From NCBI RefSeq assembly GCF_003015145.1, contig NZ_CP027845.1, positions 992,001 through 1,056,000 on the forward strand: 64,000 bases of DNA. The letters run 5' to 3'. This DNA comes from Candidatus Phycorickettsia trachydisci (GTDB lineage Bacteria > Pseudomonadota > Alphaproteobacteria > Rickettsiales > Rickettsiaceae). Position numbers and translations under genes: made by a program. Numbering within the stretch: the first letter of the stretch is position 1; the number at the start of each line of letters is the position of its first letter. Positions 1 to 9,073 of this stretch are shown here, piece by piece. Below the pieces are notes generated by a model. That model was not told the DNA's origin and searched no databases. It saw nothing but the letters and a program-made list of their open reading frames with translations.

Positions 1-392
1 AACCTGATGCCTTAAGAAGAAACATCTCAGGCGTTGTAGTCGCATATTTTGAAGAAGAAGGTCTTGAAGTTGCAGCTCAAAAAATGGTTCAGTTAACATC
101 AGAGCGCGCTGCAGAATTTTATGCCGAGCATAAAGAGCGTCCATTTTTTCCTACTTTAGTGAAAAACATTACGGAAGGGCCTGTGATTCCTATAGTACTT
201 AAGGGAGAAAATGCAATTTCTAAAGCAAGAGAAGTGATTGGAGCCACAAACCCTGCTGAGGCAGCTGAAGGAACCATTAGGGGAGATTTAGGAGAAAGTT
301 TAGATTTCAATACAGTCCACGGTTCTGATAGCCCACAATCTGCAGAAAGAGAAATTAGCTTCTTTTTTGCACAAGATGAAATTTTAAAATAA
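1..392 (+). CDS. ndk: Nucleoside diphosphate kinase, C-terminal part (5' end outside window)
   Basis: This enzyme moves the gamma-phosphate of ATP onto nucleoside diphosphates through a phospho-histidine and balances cytosolic NTP pools. The reading frame is already open at base 3 (PDALRRNISG...), before the first in-frame ATG at 84, so the gene starts upstream of the window. About 129 residues are present, nearly the whole of a roughly 140-residue family. The segment NTVHGSDS carries the catalytic His of the family signature, and the end (EISFFFAQDEI) is typical. It is followed by a bidirectional hairpin and faces a minus-strand gene. I am confident of the family; only the N-terminus is missing. 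Confidence 0.95.
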   Translation, partial: PDALRRNISGVVVAYFEEEGLEVAAQKMVQLTSERAAEFYAEHKERPFFPTLVKNITEGPVIPIVLKGENAISKAREVIGATNPAEAAEGTIRGDLGESLDFNTVHGSDSPQSAEREISFFFAQDEILK

Positions 393-396
393 TTAT

Positions 397-434
397 TTGT
401 GGCGTCTTGGTTTTCATTAATGAAGTCGCCACAA
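397..434. terminator. Bidirectional hairpin between ndk and the opposing gene
   Basis: An 8-bp perfect stem (TTGTGGCG at 397-404 with CGCCACAA at 427-434) encloses an inner AT-rich palindrome around TTCATTAATGAA. It lies five bases after the ndk stop, between convergent genes. On the minus strand it is followed by an A/T-rich run, so it could end transcription from both sides. There is no long T-run on the plus strand. Confidence 0.6.
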
Positions 435-458
435 GTAGTAACAATATGAAAGTACTAA

Positions 459-953
459 TTATATATTTTCTTCGGTATCCAAATCCCCCATTCTACTCCT
501 CAAATCATCCATATTAAAAGATATGTGCAGCATAAACCCCATTTCCTTAGCAGCATTTTCTTCTCCGCCTCCTGAACATTTAGATTCAAGAGTAGTATCA
601 GTATATTCTTGATCTATTATGCTTGCATGTGCTTCTGGTCTCTGTACTTTAAAGGCTTCCACTTGATCATGAGGCACTATTTTATACCCATAAGCTAATT
701 TGGCTCCCGTGGCTTCATCTAAATACAGCTTACACTGGATCCTCAATCCCTCAGAGATTTTGAAATATGCTTTATATAATTGATCTGCTTTGTTTCCCGC
801 TTTGCCAAATTCATACATTTTGAAGCCATGGGGTCCTAATTCTCTTTTCACCAGACCTTTATCTAAAGCTAAATCAACTTGCCTCTCTAAAATCTTATCT
901 AATTCAAGCTTAGGAGACTTAACTGCATAGATTTTCCTACTTTCATCTTGCAA
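459..953 (-). CDS. Hypothetical protein, probably the frameshifted C-terminal part of the upstream gene
   Basis: A 164-residue frame with no family I recognise. The only nearby start is TTG at 953; the first ATG comes about 45 codons in. Upstream the frame stays open to base 1025 and overlaps the 3' end of the preceding gene (985-3084), with plausible sequence such as RAPSWIIKGKKYTPSNTEL. The simplest reading is that this is the tail of that gene, separated by a one-base frameshift somewhere in 985-1025. It could also be a separate TTG-start gene. The protein is rich in charged residues, has no membrane segment, and has a Cys and Gly-rich stretch (SKCSGGGEE) near residue 125. Confidence 0.5.
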   Translation of the reverse strand: MQDESRKIYAVKSPKLELDKILERQVDLALDKGLVKRELGPHGFKMYEFGKAGNKADQLYKAYFKISEGLRIQCKLYLDEATGAKLAYGYKIVPHDQVEAFKVQRPEAHASIIDQEYTDTTLESKCSGGGEENAAKEMGFMLHISFNMDDLRSRMGDLDTEENI

Positions 954-984
954 TTCTGTATTACTCGGGGTGTATTTTTTACCC

Positions 985-3084
985 TTAATAATCCAAGAAG
1001 GTGCTCTTGTTTCGATTGGTGGGAGTTAAGGGATCTATTAATGTAGTACCTTTAATGTCCTTGTAATATTGGTTTATTAAATCCCAAAATACGTCATCTT
1101 TAACCATTCCTAAACTATGAGAGGTACGTAGTGCTTCCTCTAAGGTTATGTCAGAACCAGGCATACAGATGGTCAACATTTCCCCTAAGCCTACATTAAA
1201 TGAAATTTTATGTTGATGAAGATAGACAATTAGATTTTCAAAACTTTTATAAGGTATGTAAAATAACTCTTTTTGGATATAGCAGTAATCTACACCAAGC
1301 TTCATAAATTCCATAATGACAAATTGGTTAATTAAGCTTAGTTGTTTTGCATCTACACACTCTTTGTCTTCAAAAAATAACTTATTGACATTTTTTAACC
1401 ATTCAAATGCTTGGCGCAGATTTTGTTCCAACATATCAGGCGTATTTTTACACGCATTGAGATGAATTATAACTATTTTCATCATAACAAGTGGGTCATG
1501 CACATCTTCGAATCTAAGCATATCTATAAATTTAGAAAATCCTGGCTTAAAAGACAAAGGATACAGTATTTTTATCTTTGCCTCCTGTTTGATTTTATGA
1601 GATATATCGTTGTTATTTTCTAAATCTCTCAATAAATTTTCTACTTGGTTGAGATCATTATTTTCCGTATAAAAATATGGTTGTTTTATTGAAAAAAGTG
1701 TCTTGATATCTCTAATCAAAGGATCTGATCCTGGGATTGTGCTTATAGCTTCTTCCAGGTGAAATTTTAATGTTTCATATTCTTGGAGAAATTCTTGATC
1801 ATATGAACTAGAATGTTTAAAACTCATTTTTAACCACCTTAAAAGTTTTTCTCGCGCATCTTGAGGAATTAATGTAAGAGAATTTGTGAGCTTTGTAAAA
1901 TATACCTCTCGTTCTTCTTCTTTTAAATCACACGCTACTTGTGCTAAGCCGCCATTTTCTCTAAATTGATTGATTGGATTGATTTGCCTCATTTTTAATG
2001 CTACTGCTAGACCCTCTATCGGATTTTTACTTATGCAGTATAATCTGCAAATCATTGTCAAAGCATGCTCTATTGACACATGGCTGTTTGGTACATGTGA
2101 AGCATATTTGCTGTTAAATGCTTCCACCACTCTATCCATCTCTTTCAACCAAGATAAGTTGATATTGCCATTTTCATCTTTTTGTAAAAATTTTATTTCT
2201 TTACCTAATTCATCTGGTAGGGCCTGAGCAAAAATATTTAAAATGTCTTGAGCTAAATTAAAGCCGATAGTAACTTGATCTTTCGATACTACATCCTTTA
2301 ATAGGCGAATATTTATCGTTAGGGACGATAGTAAATCAATAGGATGAGCTTTGATTACTTTTATGAAATTATGCCATAATTCATCCCCAGCTATCACTGA
2401 ATAAGAATTTGTGACAATATTTAAAACTCTATTTAAAACTCTATTGCTACACTTTGCAATGTCATTTATTTGAAAAACTGAAGTATCTATATCATCGATT
2501 TTGAAAAAAAGCTTTTTAACATCCCCACTCTTCACTAATTCACCTTGATATAACATGCTAATTACTTCAGCTGCGTGTTTATATGGTGACAAAAGATCAA
2601 AGAATTGGCGCTGAGGAACTTGAGAACATAACTCTTCATCAAAAAGAATTTGTTTTGCTTTTTTGGGACTACATATTTTTCTCCATCCCGATTTGTTATT
2701 AATGATTCTTTTAAGAAAAAAAGTGTCATTCTTTCCTGGTTGGCTTACTTTACTTTCTTCCAGTAAATAAGGTATTTCATTAAAAAATTTAAAAATTGGT
2801 TCAAATTCTGCTAGTGTAATCTTGCCGCAATTAACCTGGAAACAAATGTTGATAGCAGCTAATCTTAGTATGGATACAATACTCATTATATCCCTCTCAG
2901 TTTTATTGCTTTCTAGAACTTTATATATCTGTCTTGCCGTTTTAAAAGTACTGGGATGACTCGAAAGAAAATACATATCTTCTTGTAGAGCATTTTTTAC
3001 ATAAGGTGTTAAGGGTTCTAGATTAATGGAATTGATAACACTTTTATTAATACTTTGCTTGGCAGTTTTGCCTAACTTTGTCAT
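985..3084 (-). CDS. Large alpha-helical hypothetical protein
   Basis: A 699-residue protein that I do not recognise. It appears almost wholly alpha-helical, with no signal peptide, no membrane segment, no ankyrin repeats and no catalytic motif I can name. It begins MTKLGKTAKQSINKS. The frame ends at 985 within sequence that stays open in another frame and leads into the 459-953 ORF, so the original protein may have been about 870 residues. Its neighbours are unrelated (ndk and an IS1 fossil), which suggests an accessory position. A host-directed role is possible but nothing in the sequence shows it. Confidence 0.6.
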   Translation of the reverse strand: MTKLGKTAKQSINKSVINSINLEPLTPYVKNALQEDMYFLSSHPSTFKTARQIYKVLESNKTERDIMSIVSILRLAAINICFQVNCGKITLAEFEPIFKFFNEIPYLLEESKVSQPGKNDTFFLKRIINNKSGWRKICSPKKAKQILFDEELCSQVPQRQFFDLLSPYKHAAEVISMLYQGELVKSGDVKKLFFKIDDIDTSVFQINDIAKCSNRVLNRVLNIVTNSYSVIAGDELWHNFIKVIKAHPIDLLSSLTINIRLLKDVVSKDQVTIGFNLAQDILNIFAQALPDELGKEIKFLQKDENGNINLSWLKEMDRVVEAFNSKYASHVPNSHVSIEHALTMICRLYCISKNPIEGLAVALKMRQINPINQFRENGGLAQVACDLKEEEREVYFTKLTNSLTLIPQDAREKLLRWLKMSFKHSSSYDQEFLQEYETLKFHLEEAISTIPGSDPLIRDIKTLFSIKQPYFYTENNDLNQVENLLRDLENNNDISHKIKQEAKIKILYPLSFKPGFSKFIDMLRFEDVHDPLVMMKIVIIHLNACKNTPDMLEQNLRQAFEWLKNVNKLFFEDKECVDAKQLSLINQFVIMEFMKLGVDYCYIQKELFYIPYKSFENLIVYLHQHKISFNVGLGEMLTICMPGSDITLEEALRTSHSLGMVKDDVFWDLINQYYKDIKGTTLIDPLTPTNRNKSTFLDY

Positions 3085-3221
3085 ATTTAAATTTTATTGA
3101 TTATTTATCTTACATCTTAACAGATATATACTACCAATAAAATGACATTTAATCATTGTAATAAGATCATATAATTTATATATCTGACATTATATGAAAA
3201 AAGGACATGCCCAATATCTTA

Positions 3222-3653
3222 TTATAAAAATCAAATAACAGCTTGGCATTGCACTACTGCAAAGATAGTTAGATGAGACTCGAATAAGAAATAATAAGAA
3301 AGTTCAACCCTTTCAAGGTATTTCAAGTAACAACTAGACCTTCTTCTAAAATGTGCTAAGTAATGCCTAAGATTGTAGTTAATGCTTTAAACTATAGTTG
3401 TTTGTTTCTTGCTTTGAATAAGTTGCTCTTAGGGAATTAAGCTCCTATAAATCTTCCAGTGATCTGTACAAAATACTCTAATTTTGTACCTATCAAGCTT
3501 GGATAGTAAACTCCTTAATGCTTTCTTACCATGAGAGCCAGCTTGAATGACCAAGAACTTTTTTGTGGCACGATAAAAAGCAAACCATATCCATATTTTT
3601 CTTTGTTTTTTGGGTATAATGCGGCATCTCATCAATTTCAACTGCTTTCATAT
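3222..3653 (-). pseudogene. IS1-family transposase (InsB-like) fossil
   Basis: The minus strand from about 3653 reads MKAVEIDEMPHYTQKTKKN, containing the EIDEM acidic motif of IS1 InsB. A frame change in the Lys-rich run then continues as KKQRKIWIWFAFYRATKK and, further on, FCTDHWKIYRSLIP. After a stop at 3429, homologous sequence resumes (EQLIQSKKQT, a second stop, then NYNLRHYLAHFRRR), matching the usual RHYLARF tail of these transposases. One frameshift and two in-frame stops make it inactive. I could not locate the N-terminal InsA-like part or terminal inverted repeats, so element boundaries are unknown. Confidence 0.75.
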
Positions 3654-3731
3654 TAGCGTATTAATAAATATGTTATTACAAACAGGAATAAATGCTCACT
3701 AAACCTATCGATTAGGCTCACATTTAAAAGA

Positions 3732-3935
3732 TTAGTTGCATATTAGGCCCTGTCCCATCTGTTGAAAGACGAAGAAGAGAAGTATAATGCTATAAATCAA
3801 TTGTCGCCCCCTCTCTTCAATTTCAAAAGATGTAGCGGAATCTTCAAAAGATCTAAAAGCATTAGTTTGTGCAGTGCCTATATTGGAAGCTTTTTTTAGG
3901 AAACAATGAGAATGACCATAGTCAATTTTTGGCAA
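3732..3935 (-). other. Doubtful short ORF in the debris region next to the IS1 fossil
   Basis: A 67-codon frame with a TTG start, followed by the stretch before the 4024-4569 lipoprotein gene. The frame is open further upstream without an ATG, so it may be part of a broken element and not a gene. It contains a hydrophobic segment near its end (IYSIILLFFVF). I recognise no family. The whole 3650-3970 stretch looks like decayed sequence. Confidence 0.2.
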
Positions 3936-3976
3936 CTTTTGAAAACGATAATCTGAATTGTTTTTATAATACTTAA

Positions 3977-3992
3977 AGGGCCCTGCGGCCCT
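3977..3992 (-). terminator. GC-rich hairpin after the lipoprotein gene
   Basis: AGGGCC and GGCCCT form a 6-bp stem with a 4-base loop, strikingly GC-rich in this AT-rich DNA, about 30 bases past the stop of the minus-strand gene at 4024-4569. The minus strand continues TTTAAGTATT, a weak U-tract. It probably terminates that gene. Confidence 0.6.
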
Positions 3993-4023
3993 ATTATTCT
4001 AGCTTTTTGTTTAGAGATAAGAT

Positions 4024-4569
4024 TTAGTTGTCTTGCTGTTTAAATTTTGAGCATTTATTTGCAACACCTGTTGCTGCAGATTGTAGATGAGATTGAATAT
4101 CTTGCACACCAGCTAACACGCCTCCTGGGACCCAGCTAGTTTGATTAAGATCTATATTGCCTATAGTCTTTTTTGTTTCATTGTCTTTTAAGTGGGCTTT
4201 AGCTTTAAAAGTTGAACTACCAGCTCCAAGTCCTATTATCATACGTAAGGCTGCATTTCCTTCCTGATATTTGATGATTTCGCCATCAATTAATAATGCC
4301 GGCTCGTCTGACTCAACGTTTCTATCTACTTGAGCAAATAAATTTTTCTTCAACATCTCACGAGCTATCATATCAGCAAAACGTTTACCTTCAGCAATAA
4401 CGTGTGGATCATTATGTTTTTTACTGGCTTTGTCTTTAAAATCGTTAATTATAACTCTAGTATATTGTTTACATTCTTTCTTATCATGCATATGTAGCGT
4501 GCTACCACAAGCGGATAATATAACAGATATAATTAATAATATGAAATTTTTAGATATTAAGTTTCTCAT
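4024..4569 (-). CDS. DUF4410-like lipoprotein
   Basis: A 181-residue envelope lipoprotein. The N-terminus is a type II signal peptide (hydrophobic residues 9-18, lipobox LSAC with Cys21), so the mature protein should be lipid-anchored. The body has the pattern of the DUF4410 family: an N-terminal alpha/beta part, then LIDGEIIKYQEGNAALRM and a Gly-rich IGLGAGSSTFKAK strand pair. The molecular role of that family is not known to me. It stands alone, with a GC-rich hairpin behind it. The lipoprotein call is firm; the family call rests on recalled motif similarity. Confidence 0.75.
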   Translation of the reverse strand: MRNLISKNFILLIISVILSACGSTLHMHDKKECKQYTRVIINDFKDKASKKHNDPHVIAEGKRFADMIAREMLKKNLFAQVDRNVESDEPALLIDGEIIKYQEGNAALRMIIGLGAGSSTFKAKAHLKDNETKKTIGNIDLNQTSWVPGGVLAGVQDIQSHLQSAATGVANKCSKFKQQDN

Positions 4570-4654
4570 AAAAGGTTAATGTAATAAAATTAATAAAAAT
4601 TATTCTATTTTATCTTTTAGAGATTGTCAATGTAATATTTTGTTATTTTTATAT

Positions 4655-5584
4655 TTACTGAGATAAGATAGATAAAATCTTTTCCTCATCTGTGGGGTTT
4701 TCAAATTGAAGTTTTGGCTCAAAAACTTCAAACTTTAATTTATTCACTAACTTTACAGCATCTTTTGGAGTGGTTAGCAGAGTGGCACCCAGTTTATCTG
4801 CGGCTTTTTGAAGAGAGTATAGTTCTTGAGATAGGTAATTATGATGATCGCTATATGTAACCTTACGTACTATGTTTAAATGACTTATACATGAAAAAAA
4901 TCTTTCGGGATTTCCAACTCCTGCAAATGCTAAATATTTCTTATTTGTATCTAATTCACTTTCAGAAGTAATTTGAGCATAAAAAGCTCCATCTAGCAGA
5001 TTATTGGGGCGTTGTGGACTTGAGCCAATCGCAATTATTAAACCTATTTGGTTTTTAGCAGACTCAAATGTTTGTCTTAGGGGGCCAGCCGGAAGTAATC
5101 GGTTATTCCCAAAATTGCGATCAGCATCTATAATTAAAATATTAAAATCCTTAGTTACATATGGATTTTGCATAAAATCATCTAAGATGACCAGGTCTGG
5201 GTTGATTTGAGCCACTAAATCCGATGCATCGGCAGGATTTTTAGCTACAATTACATCTGTGATCTTACTCATTAATTTTGGCTCATCTCCCACCAGCTCA
5301 GGACTGTCGTACTTGCCAACTATCTGAGGATCGATAAAGTTTGATTTGTAACCCTTAGAAACAATAACAGTTTTAATATTTTTGAGTCTTTGTACAAGCC
5401 ACATAACGAACTGAGTCTTGCCCGTTCCTCCTACGGTTATATTACCTACACAAATAGTCTTAATCCCAAAATGTATAGGATTTGCTAATCTTTTTCTACG
5501 CTCACTGAACCATACATATATGTGAGTTAAGGGAAGTAATAGAGTTGAAATAATAGATTTAGAATTCCAAAATTTAGGATACAT
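4655..5584 (-). CDS. lpxK: Tetraacyldisaccharide 4'-kinase
   Basis: LpxK phosphorylates the 4' position of the tetraacyldisaccharide-1-phosphate precursor to make lipid IVA, at the inner face of the inner membrane. The protein is 309 residues, close to the usual length. A hydrophobic N-terminal helix is followed by the P-loop GNITVGGTGKT at residues 48-58, characteristic of LpxK, and by VSKGYKS and VILDDFMQN. Its start overlaps the end of waaA by 11 bases, so the two lipid A/Kdo genes are probably co-transcribed. Its presence shows that this organism makes LPS. Confidence 0.93.
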   Translation of the reverse strand: MYPKFWNSKSIISTLLLPLTHIYVWFSERRKRLANPIHFGIKTICVGNITVGGTGKTQFVMWLVQRLKNIKTVIVSKGYKSNFIDPQIVGKYDSPELVGDEPKLMSKITDVIVAKNPADASDLVAQINPDLVILDDFMQNPYVTKDFNILIIDADRNFGNNRLLPAGPLRQTFESAKNQIGLIIAIGSSPQRPNNLLDGAFYAQITSESELDTNKKYLAFAGVGNPERFFSCISHLNIVRKVTYSDHHNYLSQELYSLQKAADKLGATLLTTPKDAVKLVNKLKFEVFEPKLQFENPTDEEKILSILSQ

Positions 5585-6830
5585 TGTATATTGTGTTTAA
5601 GTGTTGAATATAAATACTTAATATCTGAGATTTTTGCTTTAATATAGTGCTTGCTGCCTCATTTTGCAATTCAATAAGTTGAGAGTTATTTAAAGCGCTT
5701 TTTATTATATTAGTAGCTTCTGTCTCATCTCTAAATACTGCCGCAGCATTATTTTGAAGATACTCTGAGGCAATTTCTTTAAAATTACTCATATCAGGAC
5801 CAAAAATTATAAATGTCTTAAAAAATGAAGCTTCTAATATATTGTGGCCACCATTTTTTAATGAGCCCCCTATGAAACTTACATTTGCTAAGGAATAAAA
5901 CAGACTTAACTCACCAATTGTGTCTGCTAAATATACATCTGTGTTTAATGTTACAGGATTTTTTTGAGTTCTTCTAGAGCAAGTAAAACCTTTGCTTTTA
6001 ATTAGATTTAATATTTGCTCAGCTCTGATAGGATGTCTTGGGGCTATTATTAATAATAAGTTTAACTTATCTTTTTTGAGCTTTTCATAGCAATTTAAGA
6101 TAAATTCTTCATCTCCTTCGTGGCTGCTTGCTGCTAATAACACCGATCTATTACCTATTTGATCTTTTATGGTTTCCAGATCTTTGCTGTTTACTTTTGG
6201 AGGAGTAATGGAATATTTAATGTTGCCTGCATAAATTGCATTTTTTGCTCCTAGCAATTCAAAACGCACGCGATCTTCCTTACTTTGAGCAAGGATAATA
6301 CTAAATTTACTTAAACAAAAACTCATAAAGCCCTTGCAAAGCTTCCACCTAGCAAAAGATCTGTCAGACATACGTGCATTAAGGAGAGCAATCTTAAACC
6401 TTTGGCTTGTCAGATTAATTCTGTTAGGCCATATTTCCGACTCTATAAAAATTCCAATAGAAGGCTGCCAATAATTTAAAAATTTGTTTATGCAAAAACT
6501 AAAATCACATGGAGCATATTGATGTATTAAGTGAGGCAATTTTTGTTTTGCTACTATTTCTGCTGATGTCGTAGTGCAGGTTGTGAGCAAGAAATATTTC
6601 CCATCTTGCGATAATTCTTCCATAAGCCTTAAAGCTACAAAAGTTTCTCCGACACTTGCTGCATGCAGCCATATCAACTCTCCATCTGGTCTTTGAATTT
6701 TTGCTATTCCTAATTTTTCACCCAGCCTAGTAAGGTCTACTTTTTTTTTACAAACCCTAAATATAAAGTGCAAAAGAATAAAAGGTAAAAGTAGAATGCT
6801 TAAAATATTGTAAGCATACAAATATAACAT
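5574..6830 (-). CDS. waaA: 3-deoxy-D-manno-octulosonic acid (Kdo) transferase
   Basis: WaaA adds Kdo from CMP-Kdo to lipid IVA at the inner membrane. The GT30 signature HAASVGE is present, with the catalytic Glu near residue 62, and the second half has a GT-B nucleotide-sugar fold ([26 protein letters not shown]). I chose the ATG at 6830, which gives 418 residues and an N-terminal membrane anchor ([14 protein letters not shown]). A longer frame to 6875 runs into the tRNA-Arg gene and its first residues are tRNA sequence read as protein. It lies directly upstream of lpxK and overlaps it. Confidence 0.93.
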   Translation of the reverse strand: MLYLYAYNILSILLLPFILLHFIFRVCKKKVDLTRLGEKLGIAKIQRPDGELIWLHAASVGETFVALRLMEELSQDGKYFLLTTCTTTSAEIVAKQKLPHLIHQYAPCDFSFCINKFLNYWQPSIGIFIESEIWPNRINLTSQRFKIALLNARMSDRSFARWKLCKGFMSFCLSKFSIILAQSKEDRVRFELLGAKNAIYAGNIKYSITPPKVNSKDLETIKDQIGNRSVLLAASSHEGDEEFILNCYEKLKKDKLNLLLIIAPRHPIRAEQILNLIKSKGFTCSRRTQKNPVTLNTDVYLADTIGELSLFYSLANVSFIGGSLKNGGHNILEASFFKTFIIFGPDMSNFKEIASEYLQNNAAAVFRDETEATNIIKSALNNSQLIELQNEAASTILKQKSQILSIYIQHLNTIYNVS

Positions 6831-6848
6831 ATACTCTATATATAAAGT

Positions 6849-6925
6849 TGGTGCACCCGATTGGATTCGAACCAATGACCGTTGCCTCCGGAGGGCAAAG
6901 CTCTATCCAGCTGAGCTACGGATGC
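6849..6925 (-). tRNA. tRNA-Arg (anticodon CCG)
   Basis: A full cloverleaf on the minus strand. The acceptor GCATCCG pairs with CGGGTGC, the discriminator is A, and CCA is encoded at 6849-6851. The anticodon stem TTGCC/GGCAA holds loop CTCCGGA, giving anticodon CCG. The T-arm is TTGG-TTCGAAT-CCAA. It ends 18 bases before the waaA start on the same strand. Confidence 0.95.
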
Positions 6926-7079
6926 CTTATGCGAGGTGATTATAACACTTTATACAGTCAAAAATAAAGGTCTGTTTTGATGAGATAAAATCACTTTTAA
7001 AAATTTGCTTGTATAAAATTAACGAATAGGTTATTATGTTATCTGGAATTATGCCGTATATCATTTAAATATTGGATTA

Positions 7080-7700
7080 ATGACGAAAATTATTACCGCA
7101 AAGTATAAAATCAGCCGCAAACTAAGAAGTAACGTTTGGGAGAGCGATAAAAATACTTACGCAAAAAGAAACTATGGACCTGGTCAACACGCCAAGTCAA
7201 AATCAGCTAAAGCATCTGATTATGGTCAACACTTAAGAGCAAAACAGCTGTTAAAAGCTCACTATGGACGTATTACGGAATCTCAATTCCGTGGTATTTT
7301 CGATAAGGCTCGCAAGATGAAAGGCAACTCTGCCGTAAATTTTGTTGGCTTACTTGAAAGTCGAATTGATGCAATTGTTTATAGACTTAACTTTGCTCCA
7401 ACAATCTTTGCCGCAAGACAACTTGTATCTCATAAGCACGTAAAGCTTAACGGCAAAGTAGTTAATATTCCAAGCATAAAAGTAAAGCCTGGTGATAAGA
7501 TTGAAGTAGTTGAAAACTATTCTGGTAGACCTGTAATTGCTGAAAGCTTGAATAAAATCAGAAGAAATGTACCAGACTATCTTTCTCTTGACAAAGATAC
7601 AGTCAGTGGGCAGTTCATTAAGCTTCCTGATGAGATTTCATCTGTTCCATATCCTTTCGAGCCAGACGTAAGTCTTATTGTAGAGCTATATTCTAGGTAA
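7080..7700 (+). CDS. rpsD: 30S ribosomal protein S4
   Basis: S4 binds the 5' domain of 16S rRNA early in 30S assembly. The 206-residue length, the RNYGPGQHAKSK region and the S4 RNA-binding domain (roughly residues 93-155, LLESRIDAIVYRLNFAPT through VKLNGKVVNIPS) are standard. The C-terminal IVELYSR is typical. It is a single gene here, not in a ribosomal operon, followed by a hairpin terminator and facing an ankyrin gene on the other strand. Confidence 0.97.
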   Translation: MTKIITAKYKISRKLRSNVWESDKNTYAKRNYGPGQHAKSKSAKASDYGQHLRAKQLLKAHYGRITESQFRGIFDKARKMKGNSAVNFVGLLESRIDAIVYRLNFAPTIFAARQLVSHKHVKLNGKVVNIPSIKVKPGDKIEVVENYSGRPVIAESLNKIRRNVPDYLSLDKDTVSGQFIKLPDEISSVPYPFEPDVSLIVELYSR

Positions 7701-7706
7701 TCTTCA

Positions 7707-7731
7707 TATGGCGGACTTTGAGCTCGCCATA
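7707..7731 (+). terminator. Hairpin after rpsD
   Basis: TATGGCG (7707-7713) pairs with CGCCATA (7725-7731) across an 11-base loop, seven bases after the rpsD stop. The tract that follows is AAAATTTC, so the U-run is weak. A second inverted repeat, TTCTAAAAC with GTTTTAGAA (7752-7795), may serve the opposing ankyrin gene. Confidence 0.55.
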
Positions 7732-7834
7732 AAATTTCACTTGATAAAAACTTCTAAAACTTATCAATAGTTCTTATTCTGATCTTGTTTTAGAACCATG
7801 GGTGTTTACAGGATGTTGCATTACTTTTTTCAAA

Positions 7835-9016
7835 TTAAATAGTAGATAATTCAGTCATTTCTTCCCCCGTCATTAGATCAGGTAATATTGAAGTAGTTTC
7901 AGACATGCATATATTACCATCAACGTCGAAGTCCTGTAAGCCCAAATCAGTTAATATGCCATGCAGTTCAGAGATTTCATCTATTTCAAGTTTTGTAATA
8001 GAGCTTGTAAGTATTTTTAGATCAATATCATCCAAATCTTTTTTAATTAGCTCAAACTGATGTTTGGTTAATGCTAAGATATTTTCTAATACCTCTTGTA
8101 CATCATTATTAGATTGCATTAAAGCCTTGTATAATTTGCATCCAGTGATAACTTTCTCTTTGTCATAACCTACTTGAGAGAAAAGTTCATTTATATTATT
8201 TTTGTTGGTAAAAAATTTAATTAAATTCTCCGTTAGATTTATATCTTGTTTTGAACCAAGGACTATCAATGCTGCTTTAAATTTTGTTGAAGGATCATCA
8301 TAAGATTCAATTTCTGGATCGGTTAGGGTAAGTAATGATTCGAATAATGTGCCTCCTATTGAATCAAGATTAAAGTTAACCCCAGCTTTTGTAAAAAGAG
8401 ATAAAATTTCAAGTTTTTTTTCATCACTTTTTCCTATTAATGTCTGTGTATTCTCTATAAATATGTCATATAAAGGACGACATCCATGCTCATTTACAGT
8501 GTTTAGATCAACGTTTTTTGCAAGAAGATAATTTATCATTTCAATGTTTCCAGCTTCAACAGCACGGTGTAAGGGGGTAGAACCAGATTTGCTTTTAAAG
8601 TTTAAGTCTGCTCCATTTGCTAAAAATTGATCTATAGCTTTTTTATTTTGGCTTCTGATAGCTGTCATCAAGCTAGATCCTTTAGTACTGAAATCAGTTT
8701 CTTTGAAGTGCAGTAAGTTGTTAGAACCAATAAATCCTTCATCAATTAACTTTAATATCTTATTGGTGAGATCAGAAGATGTTAAATCAATACCTTCCTT
8801 TATCACCTCTTCTATAGCGCTGTTAATTTCCTTAGAAAATTTATTCCTAATATTGTCACGATTCTTATAACGACAGTAAAGCATAAAAGGATTCCATTCT
8901 CCATATTCAACCGCAGGTATAGGAAGGGTTTTTGCTACATTTAGCTGAAGTTCCATAGCGCTTGCATTTATTTGTGCATTTATTGCATTAATTAGGCTTA
9001 AAAGTTTAGTTAACAT
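7835..9016 (-). CDS. Ankyrin-repeat protein with shared C-terminal module
   Basis: 393 residues. Residues about 1-110 are helical and unknown. Two to three ankyrin repeats follow at about 114-200 (SGSTPLHRAVEAGNIEMINY is the clearest). Residues 247-291 (AALIVLGSKQDIN, NLIKFFTNKNNINELF, GYDKEKVI) closely match segments of the two ankyrin proteins at 57170-58141 and 58391-59572, so the three form a family. There is no signal peptide. Ankyrin proteins of intracellular bacteria are often secreted effectors; that role here is inference. A promoter-like pair lies upstream at 9045-9073. Confidence 0.85.
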   Translation of the reverse strand: MLTKLLSLINAINAQINASAMELQLNVAKTLPIPAVEYGEWNPFMLYCRYKNRDNIRNKFSKEINSAIEEVIKEGIDLTSSDLTNKILKLIDEGFIGSNNLLHFKETDFSTKGSSLMTAIRSQNKKAIDQFLANGADLNFKSKSGSTPLHRAVEAGNIEMINYLLAKNVDLNTVNEHGCRPLYDIFIENTQTLIGKSDEKKLEILSLFTKAGVNFNLDSIGGTLFESLLTLTDPEIESYDDPSTKFKAALIVLGSKQDINLTENLIKFFTNKNNINELFSQVGYDKEKVITGCKLYKALMQSNNDVQEVLENILALTKHQFELIKKDLDDIDLKILTSSITKLEIDEISELHGILTDLGLQDFDVDGNICMSETTSILPDLMTGEEMTELSTI

Positions 9017-9044
9017 AACTATGTCTTAAAATATATTTAGTTAC

Positions 9045-9073
9045 ATAATAATACTTATTTGATAACTTGTAAA
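9045..9073 (-). promoter_or_regulatory. Candidate sigma-70 promoter of the ankyrin gene
   Basis: On the minus strand TTTACA (9068-9073), a 17-base spacer and TATTAT (9045-9050) lie about 30 bases before the ATG at 9016. Such matches occur by chance in AT-rich DNA, so the support is moderate. Confidence 0.4.

Noticed and set aside
3429-3641. 70-codon ORF as an independent gene
   Set aside because: It is the middle of a frameshifted IS1 transposase and has homologous sequence on both sides in other frames.
6831-6875. N-terminal extension of waaA beginning MVRIQSGAP
   Set aside because: These codons lie in and next to the tRNA-Arg gene; this peptide is the usual mistranslation of a tRNA 3' half. 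The ATG at 6830 fits the family.
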